64,000 bases of DNA from Paludibacter sp. GTDB taxonomy: Bacteria > Bacteroidota > Bacteroidia > Bacteroidales > Paludibacteraceae. Both the position numbers and the translations under genes were made by a program. The DNA is taken from NCBI GenBank assembly GCA_023666945.1, contig JAMPAY010000012.1, forward strand, positions 1 through 64,000, in the 5' to 3' direction. The notes below the pieces were generated by a model. That model saw only the letters and a list, made by a program, of their open reading frames with translations, searched no databases and was not told the origin of the DNA. Below are positions 53,697-60,681 of the stretch, piece by piece; the first letter of the stretch is position 1, and each line of letters starts with the position of its first letter.

Positions 53697-54530
53697 TTAC
53701 AAATCTTCACCATTCGACTCATTGTATTTATTATCATAATACATACAGATATAATACTCTCCACGAAAGTCTGATATCATAAACCAAACAGATCTATTTA
53801 GAAAGGTTTTACTTTGCAGTTCTATGCCTTCTCCTATTAAATCTACCGTCTCCTTTAGCAATTCTATCGTTTCTCCATTTCCGGTGGAATCTGCCCAAGT
53901 TCTTAGCGACTCTATTAATTCTTCTCCGGTTTCGGTGGAATTTGCCCAATTCTTTAGCAATTCTATTACTTCTTTTACTGCTTCGGTTGCACTTGGATTT
54001 TCCAATAGTTCTTCTCCCATTTCTTTTAGATTTTTTAGAAATGTTTCTTTTAATACTTGAACCATTACATCTTGTTGGAGTAAAGAAGTCCCTTGTAGTT
54101 GCATAGACCTTTGATAGAAACTTGCCTCATAACGCTTCTTATGAACTGCCATTTCATAAGAGATATCCTCATCGTCCGGGATGGTATAATCTCCATTGGA
54201 AATGTATTTTGAATTATTAGCGAACTGTTTACAAAGCCTGTTAAATCTAATTTGAATATCACGTTCTCCACAAGGATTGGCGTCCCTTACCATAATACGA
54301 TATACTTTATTATTGTTCGTTACCACACTCACATACACGTCTCTACCGTTGAATTCTCCTTCTAATAATCCCGATGTGGAGTCATACCGAAACCCTTTTT
54401 CTTTTAATTTGCGTATCATTTCCAACTTGCTCCCGTCAACCGGAATCCCCAAAAAACGAGTAACTTCTTGTTGCGCATATGCCAAAACCGAAAGCATAAG
54501 CCACATTGTAATAGATAGTAATTTTTTCAT
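53697..54530 (-). CDS. exported protein with a short internal repeat, unknown function
   Basis: A 277-aa protein starting at the ATG at 54530, which yields a signal peptide (LLSITMWLMLSVLAYAQ, cleavage after AQ near residue 20). The first part of the mature protein has EVTRFLGIPVDGSKLEMIRK and LKEKGFRYDSTSGLLEGEFN, a pattern shared by a group of small exported Bacteroidota proteins. Residues 175-245 are helical and contain two related units, NWANSTETGEELIESL and TWADSTGNGETIELL. No enzyme motif is seen. A long structured leader RNA (54575-54789) precedes it. The longer open frame to 54662 overlaps that leader and is unlikely to be translated. Confidence 0.65.
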   Translation of the reverse strand: MKKLLSITMWLMLSVLAYAQQEVTRFLGIPVDGSKLEMIRKLKEKGFRYDSTSGLLEGEFNGRDVYVSVVTNNNKVYRIMVRDANPCGERDIQIRFNRLCKQFANNSKYISNGDYTIPDDEDISYEMAVHKKRYEASFYQRSMQLQGTSLLQQDVMVQVLKETFLKNLKEMGEELLENPSATEAVKEVIELLKNWANSTETGEELIESLRTWADSTGNGETIELLKETVDLIGEGIELQSKTFLNRSVWFMISDFRGEYYICMYYDNKYNESNGEDL

Positions 54531-54574
54531 ATTACCAAGTTTTTTTGCCCTCCGGTTCCGTGAAGACCTTTTAT

Positions 54575-54789
54575 AAAAACAGAAGCGTGGAACCGCAAAT
54601 GCCACGTCTGAATTGAAGGTCCTGAGAAAACCCTTAGCACGAATATGGTAATAGCAGCCCACGCTATAGCGTGAGAACCACTATGCCATCCCTTGTGCTG
54701 TTTTTTGAAAGTTTCTCAGGTTTTCAATTCACAAGATAAGCATAACGCTTCTTTCTTTCTAATATGTCTCAGACTGAGTTTCCTCAGAC
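54575..54789 (-). ncRNA. structured leader RNA, possibly riboswitch-like, before the exported protein
   Basis: The transcript predicted from the -7 box at 54796-54803 begins with a CTGAG GAAA CTCAG hairpin (54787-54774). A long rod follows: TGAATTGAA (54731-54723 read on the minus strand) pairs with TTCAATTCA (54617-54609). CCTGAGAAA/TTTCTCAGG (54720-54712 with 54629-54621), AGCAC/GTGCT (54699-54695 with 54640-54636) and a palindromic cap CACGCTATAGCGTG (54673-54660) nest inside. A terminator-like hairpin CGTGG/CCACG (54606-54586) with TTTTT follows, 50 nt before the gene. The layout is that of an aptamer plus expression platform or an independent small RNA. No known family was recognised. 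Confidence 0.65.
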
Positions 54790-54795
54790 CGCTTG

Positions 54796-54803
54796 CAAAA
54801 TTA
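54796..54803 (-). promoter_or_regulatory. promoter -7 box of the structured leader
   Basis: Minus-strand TAATTTTG matches TAnnTTTG; the predicted transcript starts near 54789, just at the first hairpin. Confidence 0.6.
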
Positions 54804-54998
54804 CGCAAAACTATTCGGTTCTGCAAGTCTTTCAAGAAGATAGCAGGCAAGATGTGGTAAAAGGCGGAGGAACCGAAACAGTTGAAGTCCTAACTTGCGG
54901 CCCTTCATCGTAAGATATAGTTGGAACTTGCACCGCCTACGCCCGAAATCGCCGAAAAGGAAAATGGTGGACGGCAGATTCCAACAGATGCGAAATAG

Positions 54999-55133
54999 AA
55001 CAGATGGTATTCCGAAGATACATCGCCGCATATACGCAATTCGGCGAGCAATTTAACTGCCCGACATATCCTTAACGGACGTCTGCAACTCTATGCCAAG
55101 GAAGAGAACCGGCAAAAAGGCTTGAAATTATAA
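54999..55133 (+). pseudogene. possible C-terminal remnant of a lost gene
   Basis: An open plus-strand frame of 44 codons without a start codon, preceded by a stop (54996-54998), reads NRWYSEDTSPHIRNSASNLT and later GRLQLYAKEENRQKGLKL before its stop. The charged, helical tail resembles the C-terminus of a cytoplasmic or mobilisation protein, but no family is recognised. It lies between the leader RNA and the ArsR operon, where a mobile segment may have been trimmed. The interval 54804-54998 holds nothing else that I can support. Confidence 0.3.
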
Positions 55134-55222
55134 ATAAAATGAGGGCTATACATAATTGAAAATGCTACCCGTTTTTTTAATTAGAAAAAAAAGGAGATTT
55201 ATTTTGTGTATATCAAATATTG

Positions 55223-55247
55223 TTTGTAATTTTGCGAACAACAAACA
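55223..55247 (+). promoter_or_regulatory. arsR promoter and operator copy 1
   Basis: TAATTTTG (55227-55234) matches TAnnTTTG. It is overlapped by the inverted repeat TTTGT-N6-GCGAA (55223-55238). TTTGCGAACAACAAACA (55231-55247) recurs with two changes before the next gene, so both are likely sites for the ArsR-type repressor encoded downstream. Confidence 0.6.
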
Positions 55248-55256
55248 GTAACTAAA

Positions 55257-55583
55257 ATGGAAAATAAGGAATATACGACAAAACAAGAGCAACTTGCCCG
55301 TTTTGCAAAAGCGATGGGACATCCGACACGGCTTGCGATACTGCATTTTTTGGTTAAACAAAAGTGTTGTTTTTTCGGCGATATCCACGATGTGCTGCCG
55401 ATTTCCAAAGCCACCGTATCGCAACATTTGAAGGAGTTGAAAGAGGCGGGGCTGATTCAGGGAACCATCGAGCCGCCAAAAGTGCGCTACTGCATCAACT
55501 GGGAGAATTGGGAAATCGCCTCCATGCTCTTTGCAGAATTTTTCGGACAAAGCACCTCTGAAAAAGGGAGTTGTCGCGATTAG
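55257..55583 (+). CDS. ArsR-family metalloregulator-like repressor
   Basis: A 108-aa winged-helix repressor. The DNA-binding core is [20 protein letters not shown] followed by [20 protein letters not shown] and [20 protein letters not shown]. The CC pair in KQKCCFFGD occupies the place of the ELCVCDL metal site of ArsR proteins, so it may bind arsenite or another soft ligand, with the second cysteine set less certain (Cys in RYCIN). Its stop codon lies in the loop of a perfect terminator, so it is made largely as a single-gene transcript; read-through could link it to the next genes, which have their own operator. Confidence 0.88.
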   Translation: MENKEYTTKQEQLARFAKAMGHPTRLAILHFLVKQKCCFFGDIHDVLPISKATVSQHLKELKEAGLIQGTIEPPKVRYCINWENWEIASMLFAEFFGQSTSEKGSCRD

Positions 55584-55597
55584 CGACAATTTTTTTA
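55571..55597 (+). terminator. terminator overlapping the arsR stop codon
   Basis: TTGTCGC (55571-55577) pairs with GCGACAA (55583-55589), loop GATTA, then seven or more T. The stop codon TAG (55581-55583) is inside it, so translation to the end would interfere with folding. Confidence 0.85.
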
Positions 55598-55606
55598 ATC
55601 AATATG

Positions 55607-55631
55607 TTCGTTGTTTTACGAATAACAAACA
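55607..55631 (+). promoter_or_regulatory. operator copy 2 before the arsF-like gene
   Basis: TTCGT-N6-ACGAA (55607-55622) is a perfect inverted repeat. Its right half extends as TTTACGAATAACAAACA (55615-55631), near identical to the sequence before arsR. A second ArsR binding site is the simplest explanation. No strong -7 box was noticed here. Confidence 0.55.
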
Positions 55632-55658
55632 CAAGTTTAACCAAATAAAAAGAAAAGT

Positions 55659-56117
55659 ATGAATAAACTGATTTTAGTCTTGGCAATCTGTTCTGGATTG
55701 GCTGCCTGTAGCAGCAACAGTACAAAGAAAGGCGACACCGCAACAGTGGAGCAAACACAATCACGAGAAACAAAAGACCATGTGGAAATCCTGTATTTTC
55801 ACGGGAAACAGCGTTGTGCTACTTGTATGGCAATAGAAAAGAATGCCAAAGAAGCTATCGAAATGCAGTTTGCAGATGAATTAAAAAAAGGAACGGTTGT
55901 TTTCAAAACAATCGATATTTCCAAACCGGAGAACGAGAAGATTGCAGAAAAGTATGAAGTCACTTGGTCGTCTTTGTTCATCAGCCAATGGACAGAAGGA
56001 AAGGAAACGTATGAAAATCTGACCGAATACGCTTTTGCCAATGCCCGTAACGCTCCTGATACGTTCAAAAACGGACTGATTGAAAAAGTCAAGGTTTCAC
56101 TAAATAAAATAGAGTAA
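55659..56117 (+). CDS. ArsF-like thioredoxin-fold lipoprotein
   Basis: A 152-aa lipoprotein (LVLAICSGLAACSSNS, lipobox LAAC with Cys17). The domain begins VEILYFHGKQRCATCMAIEK (a C-x2-C in a thioredoxin-like fold, about residues 47-62) and continues with VFKTIDISKPENEKIAEKYE and VTWSSLFISQW. This pattern is annotated in some pipelines as the nitrophenyl-compound nitroreductase subunit ArsF family. A role in reducing nitroarsenicals or in disulfide transfer is suggested by the neighbours, not proven. It starts 28 nt after operator copy 2 and is 2 bp from the next gene. Confidence 0.75.
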   Translation: MNKLILVLAICSGLAACSSNSTKKGDTATVEQTQSRETKDHVEILYFHGKQRCATCMAIEKNAKEAIEMQFADELKKGTVVFKTIDISKPENEKIAEKYEVTWSSLFISQWTEGKETYENLTEYAFANARNAPDTFKNGLIEKVKVSLNKIE

Positions 56118-56119
56118 CT

Positions 56120-56824
56120 ATGGAGTGGTTACAGACACTATTGAATAGCAGCACAACCCCGGCATTTACAGCATTCCTTTTAGGATTGCTCACTGCGGTT
56201 TCTCCTTGTCCGCTGGCTACAAACATAGCCGCAATCGGCTTCATCAGCAAGGATGTTGCCAATCGTCGCCGTATATTCAGAAACGGTCTTTTATATACGC
56301 TTGGGCGTGTTATTGCCTACACGATATTGGGCGTCGTATTGATTCTGATATTCAGAGAGGGGGCGAGTTTGTTCGGTATTCAGAAGTTTATCGGTAAGTA
56401 CGGAGAAATGATTCTCGGTCCGGCTTTAATGCTGATAGGTTTGTTTATGCTATTTGGCAACAAACTTAAATTACCGTCCTTTGGCTTCAATGGAAATGGC
56501 GAAGGATTGGCACGCAAAGGCGGTTTCGGTTCATTATTGCTTGGGATGTTGTTTGCTATGGCGTTTTGTCCCACAAGCGGAGTGTTCTATTTCGGAATGC
56601 TTATCCCTATGTCGGTAACGGCAACCCTGGGCTATCTGCTGCCTGTGCTGTTCGCCGTCGCAACTGCACTACCTGTTTTGGTCGTTGCTTGGATATTGGC
56701 GTTCAGTGTACAGCATATCAGCAGTTTTTACGGCAAGATGCAGACCGTACAGAAATTGCTGAATTGGATTGTCGGAGGGTTGTTTATGGGTATTGGAATT
56801 TATTATTGCATAATAACTTTATAA
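56120..56824 (+). CDS. ArsG-like permease of the CcdA/DsbD membrane family
   Basis: A 234-aa six-span membrane protein. The two conserved CcdA-type cysteine motifs are present: TAVSPCPLATNIAAIGFISK near residue 28 and FCPTSGVFYFGMLIP near residue 152. These sit in the membrane and shuttle electrons in CcdA/DsbD. In the ArsG branch the protein is proposed to export aromatic arsenicals. The protein ends IVGGLFMGIGIYYCII. The 2-bp gap to the lipoprotein upstream and the 2-bp gap to the permease downstream show an operon. Confidence 0.75.
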   Translation: MEWLQTLLNSSTTPAFTAFLLGLLTAVSPCPLATNIAAIGFISKDVANRRRIFRNGLLYTLGRVIAYTILGVVLILIFREGASLFGIQKFIGKYGEMILGPALMLIGLFMLFGNKLKLPSFGFNGNGEGLARKGGFGSLLLGMLFAMAFCPTSGVFYFGMLIPMSVTATLGYLLPVLFAVATALPVLVVAWILAFSVQHISSFYGKMQTVQKLLNWIVGGLFMGIGIYYCIITL

Positions 56825-56826
56825 CA

Positions 56827-57723
56827 ATGAACACGTTAATTGAAACATTGGAATACTTCGTGTTTATCACGATTGAGTTGATAGCCTTGTTCATGCTCAT
56901 CAGTGCGGCTGTAGAAATAATTTTAATGTACATACCGCAGTATAAAATCAGGCAATGGCTTTCCGGGCGTGGTATTCTTGGCAATGTCATGGCTGCATTA
57001 TTTGGCGCTCTTACCCCATTTTGTGCTTGTTCCACTATCCCGATGACTGTGGGATTCCTTAATGCCGGAGTTCCTTTTGGCAGTACCATGTCGTTCCTGA
57101 TAGCCTCACCACTACTTAATCCGATTATAATCGGAATGTTGGGGGCAATGGTTGGCTTCAAGGCTATGGCTGCCTATTTTATCATCGCCTTTATAGCGTC
57201 GGTACTGTTTGGCTTCATTTTGGCAAAAATGGGAATGCATAAGTATGTAAAGAACGTGCGTCTTCGGAACGAACCTAACGAAACCGGAGAGAATAAAAAA
57301 GCATGGTCCATACAACGCAAGTTGCAGAACGCGTTTACATCGGCATGGAACAGTTTGCGCCCCATATTAGCCTATCTCTTGATTGGTGTGGCTCTTGGCG
57401 CAGGCATTTACGGTTATATGCCACAAGATTTTGTATTGAAAATAGCCGGACCCGATAATTGGTTCGCCATTCCGATAGCCGCAGTGTTAGGCATCCCGTT
57501 ATATATCCGTGCAGAAACGGCTATTCCCATTGGTGTGGCTCTGATGAGCAAAGGAATGAGCATCGGTACTGTTATCGCGTTGGTGATAGGCGGTGCAGGC
57601 ATGGCGATACCCGAAATGAGCATGCTTGCCGGTATTTTCCAAAAAAAATTAGTGGCTACAATTGTTGCCGTGATATTTCTTACGGCAGTTATTACTGGCT
57701 ATTTATTCAATGTATTACTATAA
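56827..57723 (+). CDS. PF03773 permease (ArsP-like), first copy
   Basis: A 298-aa membrane protein. ATG at 56827 is the start; a longer frame from 56566 only overlaps the previous gene. The family signature is ALFGALTPFCACSTIPMTVG followed by FLNAGVPFGSTMSFLIASPL. A second half has AETAIPIGVALMSKGMSIGT and VIGGAGMAIPEMSMLAGIFQ. Between them is a charged cytoplasmic loop (KNVRLRNEPNETGENKKAWS). PF03773 members include ArsP, which exports trivalent organoarsenicals. The CAC motif cysteines may bind soft metals. It is longer than minimal copies and intact. Confidence 0.82.
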   Translation: MNTLIETLEYFVFITIELIALFMLISAAVEIILMYIPQYKIRQWLSGRGILGNVMAALFGALTPFCACSTIPMTVGFLNAGVPFGSTMSFLIASPLLNPIIIGMLGAMVGFKAMAAYFIIAFIASVLFGFILAKMGMHKYVKNVRLRNEPNETGENKKAWSIQRKLQNAFTSAWNSLRPILAYLLIGVALGAGIYGYMPQDFVLKIAGPDNWFAIPIAAVLGIPLYIRAETAIPIGVALMSKGMSIGTVIALVIGGAGMAIPEMSMLAGIFQKKLVATIVAVIFLTAVITGYLFNVLL

Positions 57724-57735
57724 AATTCAAATAAA

Positions 57736-58128
57736 ATGGAAACGAAAAAAGAAAACAAAAAAGGATTTTGGGCATCGTTGTTCTATCGGAAACCTTGCTC
57801 ATGCTCATGTGCTGATAACTTGATTATTGAGGACACACAGAAACCGGCAAACTCTTGTTGCGGAAACAAAGAAGCCGCAACCAACGTGAAAATAAAAGAG
57901 GTCAAGGTACTCGGACCGGGGTGCGCCAAATGCAAAACAACCTACCAAGCAATTGAAAAAGTAATCAACGACTATCATCTTGATGTAACACTTACCAAAG
58001 TGGAGGATATTGCAGAAATCATGACCTACAATATCATGGGGTCACCTGCAATCGTGGTGGACGGAGTGGTAAAAGTAAAAGGACACGTTCCTACCGAAAA
58101 CGAAATAAAACAACTGTTCGGAATTTAA
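57736..58128 (+). CDS. small redox-active disulfide protein with a Cys-rich head
   Basis: A 130-aa protein in two parts. Residues 1-55 hold CSCSCADNL and ANSCCGNKE, five or six cysteines without a recognised fold. Residues 56-130 are a thioredoxin-like small disulfide domain with VKVLGPGCAKCKTTYQAIEK (GPGCAKC, about residue 65), ITYNIMGSPAIVVDGVVKVK-type cis-proline loop and EIKQLFGI. Such proteins, sometimes ArsE-like, transfer electrons or metal. The cysteine-rich head may bind metal. It lies 12 bp after the first permease and 12 bp before the second. Confidence 0.75.
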   Translation: METKKENKKGFWASLFYRKPCSCSCADNLIIEDTQKPANSCCGNKEAATNVKIKEVKVLGPGCAKCKTTYQAIEKVINDYHLDVTLTKVEDIAEIMTYNIMGSPAIVVDGVVKVKGHVPTENEIKQLFGI

Positions 58129-58140
58129 TGTGATACTGCC

Positions 58141-59481
58141 ATGGATGCGAAGAAAGAACTGAAAATCCTTTTTTGGATTATCGTTGTTTTTGCTGCGGTA
58201 TTCTTTTTACCGCTTGGAAGCGAGCGGTTTATGACTGCCCAGAATGCTACCCTCGACCTTGCCAAATGGTATGCACAAGAACATGTCGTATTATGTCTGC
58301 TTCCTGCTTTCTTCATTGCCGGTGTAATAGCCGTATTCGTCAGTCAAGGATCGGTGCTCAAATATTTCGGGGCAAATGCAAAAAAATGGCTATCCTATAC
58401 GGTTGCAGCTATTTCGGGGGGTATCCTTGCCGTATGTTCGTGTACTATTCTGCCACTCTTTACAAGCATTTACAAACGAGGAGCAGGTTTGGGGCCGGCC
58501 ATTGCGTTTCTCTATTCCGGTCCGGCTATCAGCGTGCTGTCGATTATTCTGACCGCACGGATTCTGGGCTTTCAAATGGGCGTGGCACGAATTATCGGGG
58601 CGGTACTGTTTTCGGTTGTCATCGGATTGGCGATGTCTTTCATTTTCCGCAAGGAGGAGAAAGCGAAGAAAGAGGAGCAGATGAATATAGTACATCCTCC
58701 TGAGAAACGCCCGATGTGGCAAACCTCATTCCATTTCTTCACATTGGTTTTGATTCTCGTGTTCGCCAACTGGGGTGCACCGGCCGCCTCCGATACAGGA
58801 ATATGGTACAGCATTTTTACCTATAAGTGGTATATCACCGGTGGCTTGTCGCTTTTGCTGTGTTTGTCGCTTGTCAGAATACTGAAACTGCGTTTCTTGT
58901 GGGTGTTGGTTGGTGCTGTAGCGACTGCCATTTCTGTAATTCTTTCCAATATGTTTATTGACAATACGAAATTTGTCCCCCTTGTACCGATGATTGTGGC
59001 GATTGCTGCATTGTCTGTAATCCTGCTTTTTGATAAACGGGATGAAGAAAACAGGGAGTGGGTTTTGGCTTCGTGGGGCTTTGCCAAACAGATTCTGCCA
59101 TTGTTGGCTATCGGTGTCCTTACGGCAGGTTTTCTGTTAGGTTCAACACACGATAATACAGCCATCGCCGGCATTATTCCGAATAGTTGGATTGAATGGG
59201 CAGTTGGGGGAAATTCACTGTTGTCGAATTTCTTTGCAAGTTTTACAGGGGCCTTCATGTATTTCGCCACGTTGACGGAAGTGCCGATCATACAGGGATT
59301 GTTGGCTTCGGGTATGGGAAAAGGTCCGGCGCTTGCTTTGCTCTTGGCAGGTCCGTCATTGTCACTGCCCAATATGCTGGTTATTCGTGGAGTGTTAGGG
59401 ACGAAGAAAACGGTTGTCTATGTCGTTCTTGTTATCGTTATGGCAACCATATCGGGGTTTGTCTTCGGAAATTTGTTTTAG
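58141..59481 (+). CDS. PF03773 permease (ArsP-like), second copy
   Basis: A 446-aa membrane protein of the same family as the gene at 56827 but longer and divergent. The core is ISGGILAVCSCTILPLFTSI then YKRGAGLGPAIAFLYSGPAI; SVLSIILTARILGFQMG follows, then a hydrophilic middle (about residues 170-200) and a second set of spans ending LPNMLVIRGVLGTKKTVVYV. The Cys-Ser-Cys in CSCT replaces CACS of the first copy. Two permeases with different cysteine motifs in one operon suggest two related cargoes or hetero-complex formation. It ends the operon before a hairpin (59577-59611). Confidence 0.85.
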   Translation: MDAKKELKILFWIIVVFAAVFFLPLGSERFMTAQNATLDLAKWYAQEHVVLCLLPAFFIAGVIAVFVSQGSVLKYFGANAKKWLSYTVAAISGGILAVCSCTILPLFTSIYKRGAGLGPAIAFLYSGPAISVLSIILTARILGFQMGVARIIGAVLFSVVIGLAMSFIFRKEEKAKKEEQMNIVHPPEKRPMWQTSFHFFTLVLILVFANWGAPAASDTGIWYSIFTYKWYITGGLSLLLCLSLVRILKLRFLWVLVGAVATAISVILSNMFIDNTKFVPLVPMIVAIAALSVILLFDKRDEENREWVLASWGFAKQILPLLAIGVLTAGFLLGSTHDNTAIAGIIPNSWIEWAVGGNSLLSNFFASFTGAFMYFATLTEVPIIQGLLASGMGKGPALALLLAGPSLSLPNMLVIRGVLGTKKTVVYVVLVIVMATISGFVFGNLF

Positions 59482-59576
59482 AATAAAGTATATAAATATG
59501 AGTTCTTTGCACCGACTATAGTTGCCGTCGCCAAATGGCACATGGCTTTTTGCAATCGTTTAATAATTCTATTGAG

Positions 59577-59611
59577 GTTTGTTCGGCAGGATGTGCACCT
59601 GCCGAACAAAC
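59577..59611 (+). terminator. strong hairpin after the arsenical-type operon
   Basis: GTTTGTTCGGCAGG (59577-59590) pairs perfectly with CCTGCCGAACAAAC (59598-59611), loop ATGTGCA; no T tract follows. The stretch 59482-59576 and 59612-59746 holds no gene I can support; a 29-codon ORF at 59643-59732 (MDIDISGHNPKSVKQYLN...) may be a remnant. Confidence 0.7.
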
Positions 59612-59746
59612 TTGTCCTATGCCGATTGCGGCAATATAAGAAATGGATATTGACATTTCCGGGCATAATCCCAAATCTGTCAAACAATATCTTAACCAAA
59701 ATGCGGGGTTTCGTATCGCCGGCAGATTTTAAGAAGAATACTCTCT

Positions 59747-59974
59747 CCAAGCCCGCCAAGCATCTTCTCTGAAAGTTAATCGGAAATCAATCACTACAAA
59801 CGCGAGAAGACTTTTGCCACCAAACCCACCAAGCATCCTCTATCCAAGCCCGCCAAGCATCTTCTCTGAAAATTAATCGGAAATCAATCACTACAAACGC
59901 GAGAAGACTTTTGCCACCAAACCCACCAAGCATCCTCTATCCAAGCCCGCCAAGCATCTTCTCTGAAAATTACA
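59747..59974. repeat. 97-bp tandem repeat containing a 38-bp copy of rng
   Basis: Units start at 59747, 59844 and 59941 (the third is partial). Each is made of a 24-bp piece (CCAAGCCCGCCAAGCATC...), a 9-bp spacer, a 38-bp piece, a CA dinucleotide and a second, diverged 24-bp piece (CCAAACCCACCAAGCATC...). The 38-bp piece (59780-59817 and 59877-59914) matches rng positions 47936-47973 with one difference (37 of 38). The spacing is exactly 97 bp and copies 1 and 2 differ by few bases, so amplification was recent. How a piece of a coding gene entered an intergenic repeat is unknown. Confidence 0.9.
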
Positions 59975-60266
59975 TCAAAATTCCTGTGCAGTTGATTTTC
60001 AATTGCACAATAACCTCTTGCTTACCCACTCCACCATCACAACACATTCCAACTTACTACGAACACGGAAACCCACCCGAAAAAACTCTTACCCACTCCA
60101 CCATCACAACATATCCCGACAATAACTATCATTTTGCCACAAAATAATACATATTTCAATCAAAACAATTTCATAACAACCCATACGAATCTAACAACTC
60201 CCAACACCTCTACACCACCCTACGCTCCCAAACACCCCCCTAAGCAAAAGCATCGTCTGACACAAA
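59975..60266. other. gene-free, G-poor stretch with a 24-bp direct repeat
   Basis: The plus strand here is strikingly poor in G and rich in A and C. CTTACCCACTCCACCATCACAACA occurs at 60021-60044 and 60088-60111 (67 bp apart). No ORF is convincing. The strong strand skew and repeat suggest a non-coding origin such as decayed repeats or a long untranscribed spacer between the arsenical-type operon and lon. Confidence 0.55.
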
Positions 60267-60310
60267 ATTAAAGTAACATTAAAGTTACATTAAAGTAACA
60301 TTAAAGTAAC
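60267..60310. repeat. four tandem 11-bp iterons (ATTAAAGTAAC)
   Basis: ATTAAAGTAAC occurs four times without gaps at 60267, 60278, 60289 and 60300; the second copy has one change (GTTAC for GTAAC). The 11-bp period is close to one DNA turn, so a protein could bind all copies on one face. The array is about 370 bp upstream of lon. From 60311 to 60630 nothing else is recognised. Confidence 0.85.
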
Positions 60311-60630
60311 ATACAGCAACCAACTACCTGACGCTTACCACACCATCACCTACCCATACGCCTACCGAAAGCCGACAAACGCATACTTACATACTGATAC
60401 AAATATAGCAACTACAATAACATTACGACAAAATCACATACCCAATACCTACCCTCCGCATACCTGCAATACCCCAAGCAACCGAAGCAAACACAACCAA
60501 ACGGAAATTGGTATGATTATTGAACAATATCAACAACACATCCATATAGACAAAATAGAACACAAAAAACACAATATATAGCCGGTTCATGACAAAAACA
60601 AGGGCTTTATCTGCCAAATACATGTCACAA

Positions 60631-60676
60631 ATATGCCAAAATGGCATATAAACCGTAATTAAATGAAGGAGGAACT
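60631..60676 (+). promoter_or_regulatory. palindrome and strong Shine-Dalgarno before lon
   Basis: ATATGCCA AAA TGGCATAT (60631-60649) is a perfect 8-bp inverted repeat lying 33 bp upstream of the lon ATG. It is followed by AAGGAGGAA (60666-60674), an almost perfect Shine-Dalgarno sequence. Such a strong one is unusual for this phylum. The palindrome is a candidate operator or leader hairpin for stress control. Confidence 0.5.
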
Positions 60677-60681
60677 TTTTT

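Noticed and set aside
54531..54662. N-terminal extension of the 53697 protein
   Set aside because: It would overlap the structured leader; the ATG at 54530 gives a proper signal peptide.
59643..59732. 29-codon ORF after the permease operon
   Set aside because: It lacks a promoter and a family; it may be a fragment of a lost gene, but there is not enough to call a gene.
59975..60310. CRISPR array
   Set aside because: The repeats are either 97-bp units without spacers or immediate 11-bp iterons; no regular repeat-spacer pattern and no cas genes nearby.
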